5,630 nt of DNA from Lysobacteraceae bacterium. Lineage in GTDB: Bacteria > Pseudomonadota > Gammaproteobacteria > Steroidobacterales > Steroidobacteraceae. The notes under the pieces were generated by a model. That model had not been told where the DNA came from, searched no databases, and saw nothing but the letters and a program-made list of their open reading frames with translations. The DNA lies in NCBI GenBank assembly GCA_012516015.1, contig JAAYXG010000354.1:1-5630 (forward strand), given 5' to 3'. Each line of letters starts with the position of its first letter. Position 1 is the first letter of the stretch. This document shows, piece after piece, positions 4,288 to 5,630 of the stretch. The position numbers and the translations under genes were made by a program.

Positions 4288-5532
4288 ATGGCAGATAAGA
4301 CTGTTCGTGGACGATTTGTCTGGCACGAGCTGATTACGCCGGATACCGCGGGGGCCCACGCGTTCTACACGAAGGTGTTGGGTTGGAGGACGCAGGCCTG
4401 GGATCTCAATCCCGACTACACGATGTTTGTGGCACCGAGCGGGCCGCTCGGAGGCAGCGTCGGGCGTCCCTCCGAGTCGGCGGCTCGATGGCGGCCTTAC
4501 ATCGGCACCGACCACATCGAAGGTACGGTGGATCAGGCGCGCAGCCTCGGTGCCCGCGTTGTCACCGACGTCACCGAGATGCCGAACGCCGGCAAGTACG
4601 CGATCCTCGAGGATCCGCAAGGCGTCGAGTTCGGCGTGTACCTCTCGCCGAGCGACCCGGCGCCCGAGGCCGCGCCGAAGCTCGGCGAATATTCCTGGCA
4701 CGAGCTCGCGACAAACGACTTCCGGGCCGCGTTCGATTTCTATTCGGCTCTTTTCGGATGGGAAGCGATCGCGGAACACGACATGGGTGCGCCTTCGGGC
4801 GTGTATCTCACGTTTGGCCGGGACGGCACCGAAATCGGCGGCATGTTCAAGCGAACGCCGGAGATGCCGGGCGGACCCGCGTGGCTCGGGTATGTGCGGG
4901 TCAAGGATGTGCAGCAAACCATCACCAAGGCCACGTCCATCGGCGCCACGCTCCTGCTCGGTCCGATGGAAGTGCCGGGTGGGGATTTCATCGCACAGTT
5001 CAACGACCCTCAAGGCGGCATGTTCGCGGTCCACACGGTTGCAGCGGACATCCAGCGCTTCGCCTCGGAGACGGAGGCAGCCGTCACGGCCGGTGAAGCG
5101 GAGTCGACCGAGGAACAGGCCGCCGCCACGGGCGCCGCACGCCGCGCGACCGCTCAGAAGGCTGCCGCGAAAAAGGCGAAGCAACCGGCGAAGAAGGCGA
5201 AGGGCGCGGCAAAGAAGGCGAGTCCGGCTGCCGCCAAGAAGAAGACGGCCAAGAAAGCCGCGAAGAAGGCGCGCAAGTCCGCCGCGCCGAGCCGAAAGAG
5301 CGCGAAGAAAAAAGCCGTCGGGGCCAAGGCGAAAGCCGGCAAGAAGACGGCTTCGAGGAAGGTCGCGCGCGGGGGCGCGAAGAAGCGGGCGACCGCCAAA
5401 GGCCGCGGTGCGGCGGCGCGCGGTGCCAAGCGCCCGGCGCGCAAGGTCGCGCGTGGCGCGAAGAGCAAGCGCGCCGCGAAAAAGCGCGCGCCTGCCCGAA
5501 GCCGATCGAAGACGGCACGCAAGGCCAAGTGA
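4288..5532 (+). CDS. Tandem VOC (glyoxalase-fold) protein with histone-H1-like Lys/Ala-rich C-terminal tail
   Basis: The 414-residue product has three parts. VOC domain 1 (about 9-120) has FVWHEL with H13 and EDPQGVEFGVY with E114 as candidate metal ligands. VOC domain 2 (about 133-252) starts with the matching YSWHEL (H138), but the position equivalent to E114 is M245 (NDPQGGMFAV). This pair resembles the two-domain VOC proteins often annotated as glyoxalase/hydroxylase or 27-kDa antigen; the substrate is unknown. An acidic/Ala linker (253-276) then gives way to a tail (277-414) with no Asp or Glu and no aromatic residue. Residues 281-414 hold about 45 Ala, 38 Lys and 17 Arg in AKKA-type repeats, Lys-rich first and Arg-rich later, like histone H1 and AlgP/Hc1-type tails. 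Such tails usually bind DNA or RNA. The ATG is supported by AAGGGAG (4275-4281). The gene appears monocistronic and divergent from cstA. Confidence 0.93.
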   Translation: MADKTVRGRFVWHELITPDTAGAHAFYTKVLGWRTQAWDLNPDYTMFVAPSGPLGGSVGRPSESAARWRPYIGTDHIEGTVDQARSLGARVVTDVTEMPNAGKYAILEDPQGVEFGVYLSPSDPAPEAAPKLGEYSWHELATNDFRAAFDFYSALFGWEAIAEHDMGAPSGVYLTFGRDGTEIGGMFKRTPEMPGGPAWLGYVRVKDVQQTITKATSIGATLLLGPMEVPGGDFIAQFNDPQGGMFAVHTVAADIQRFASETEAAVTAGEAESTEEQAAATGAARRATAQKAAAKKAKQPAKKAKGAAKKASPAAAKKKTAKKAAKKARKSAAPSRKSAKKKAVGAKAKAGKKTASRKVARGGAKKRATAKGRGAAARGAKRPARKVARGAKSKRAAKKRAPARSRSKTARKAK

Positions 5533-5550
5533 GAGCGCTACCTACGTGAC

Positions 5551-5630
5551 TCGTGATTTGCGGGTCGTAAGATCGGATCCGGGGCGCTACTGGCCCCGCG
5601 GATGCGTCTACGATCCACGAATCACAGATC
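5551..5630. repeat. Long imperfect palindrome after the VOC gene; terminator or dispersed-repeat candidate
   Basis: The left arm (from GTGATT at 5553) and the reverse complement of the right arm (AATCAC at 5621-5626) share GTGATT, G, GG, TCGTA, GA, ATCC and GGGGC in order with small mismatches. The centre is a 9-pair stem with a 2-nt bulge: ATCC/GGAT plus GGGGC (5581-5585) with GCCCC (5593-5597) around a 7-nt loop. It begins about 20 bp after the TGA at 5530-5532. No T-run follows the stem. It may end the VOC transcript or be one copy of an intergenic palindromic repeat; the right edge may run past the window. Confidence 0.55.

Noticed and set aside
4273..5184. 303-residue minus-strand frame opposite the VOC gene
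   Set aside because: It is antisense to a well-supported gene, Arg/Gly-rich, with no recognisable domain or ribosome site.
5154..5528. Minus-strand frame encoding a Phe/Leu/Ala-rich, membrane-like protein of 124 residues
   Set aside because: It is the exact antisense of the Lys/Ala tail: AAG and GCG codons read backwards as Phe/Leu and Arg/Ala. It has no ribosome site, and the plus-strand protein is clearly real.

Overview
The window is 5.6 kb of GC-rich, gene-dense chromosomal DNA. The gene set is a WYL regulator, a MacB-like permease remnant, a bactofilin with a zinc-ribbon partner, CstA/YbdD, and a VOC protein with a histone-H1-like tail. This fits a Gram-negative-type, GC-rich phylum such as Gemmatimonadota or Acidobacteriota. 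That placement is inferred from gene content and base composition only; no marker gene is present.

Layout, left to right. Positions 1-198 (+) are the C-terminal end of a WYL-type transcriptional regulator with no ATG in the window. Positions 254-382 (+) match only the last ~43 residues of a MacB/FtsX-type ABC permease, a decayed remnant. Its stop codon lies inside a 13-bp hairpin (376-417), followed by an 8-bp tandem repeat (423-457). Converging on this is a minus-strand pair: bactofilin (803-1285) and a small double-CxxC zinc-ribbon protein (462-806), joined by an ATGA overlap. Between 1286 and 1737 are two candidate small genes that long-ORF calling would miss: a 38-codon GTG-start ORF on plus (1337-1453) and a 26-residue single-membrane-helix ORF on minus (1550-1630). 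The minus ORF has a good Shine-Dalgarno sequence and a near-consensus sigma-70 promoter. Next comes the minus-strand operon cstA (1929-3968) - ybdD-like (1738-1932), again with an ATGA overlap. A 319-bp divergent intergenic region with a nested palindrome separates cstA from a plus-strand gene (4288-5532). That gene has two VOC/glyoxalase domains followed by a ~138-residue Lys/Ala/Arg tail with no acidic residues. The window ends in a long imperfect palindrome (about 5551-5630).

Function. CstA and YbdD form the known uptake module for pyruvate (historically peptides) during starvation. Bactofilin is a polymerising cytoskeletal protein, and its coupled zinc-ribbon partner may work with it. The VOC-tail fusion is the most unusual protein: an apparently enzymatic or ligand-binding head joined to what looks like a nucleic-acid-binding tail. 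No CRISPR array, rRNA, tRNA, intact insertion sequence or prophage gene is visible, and I see no clear defence system.
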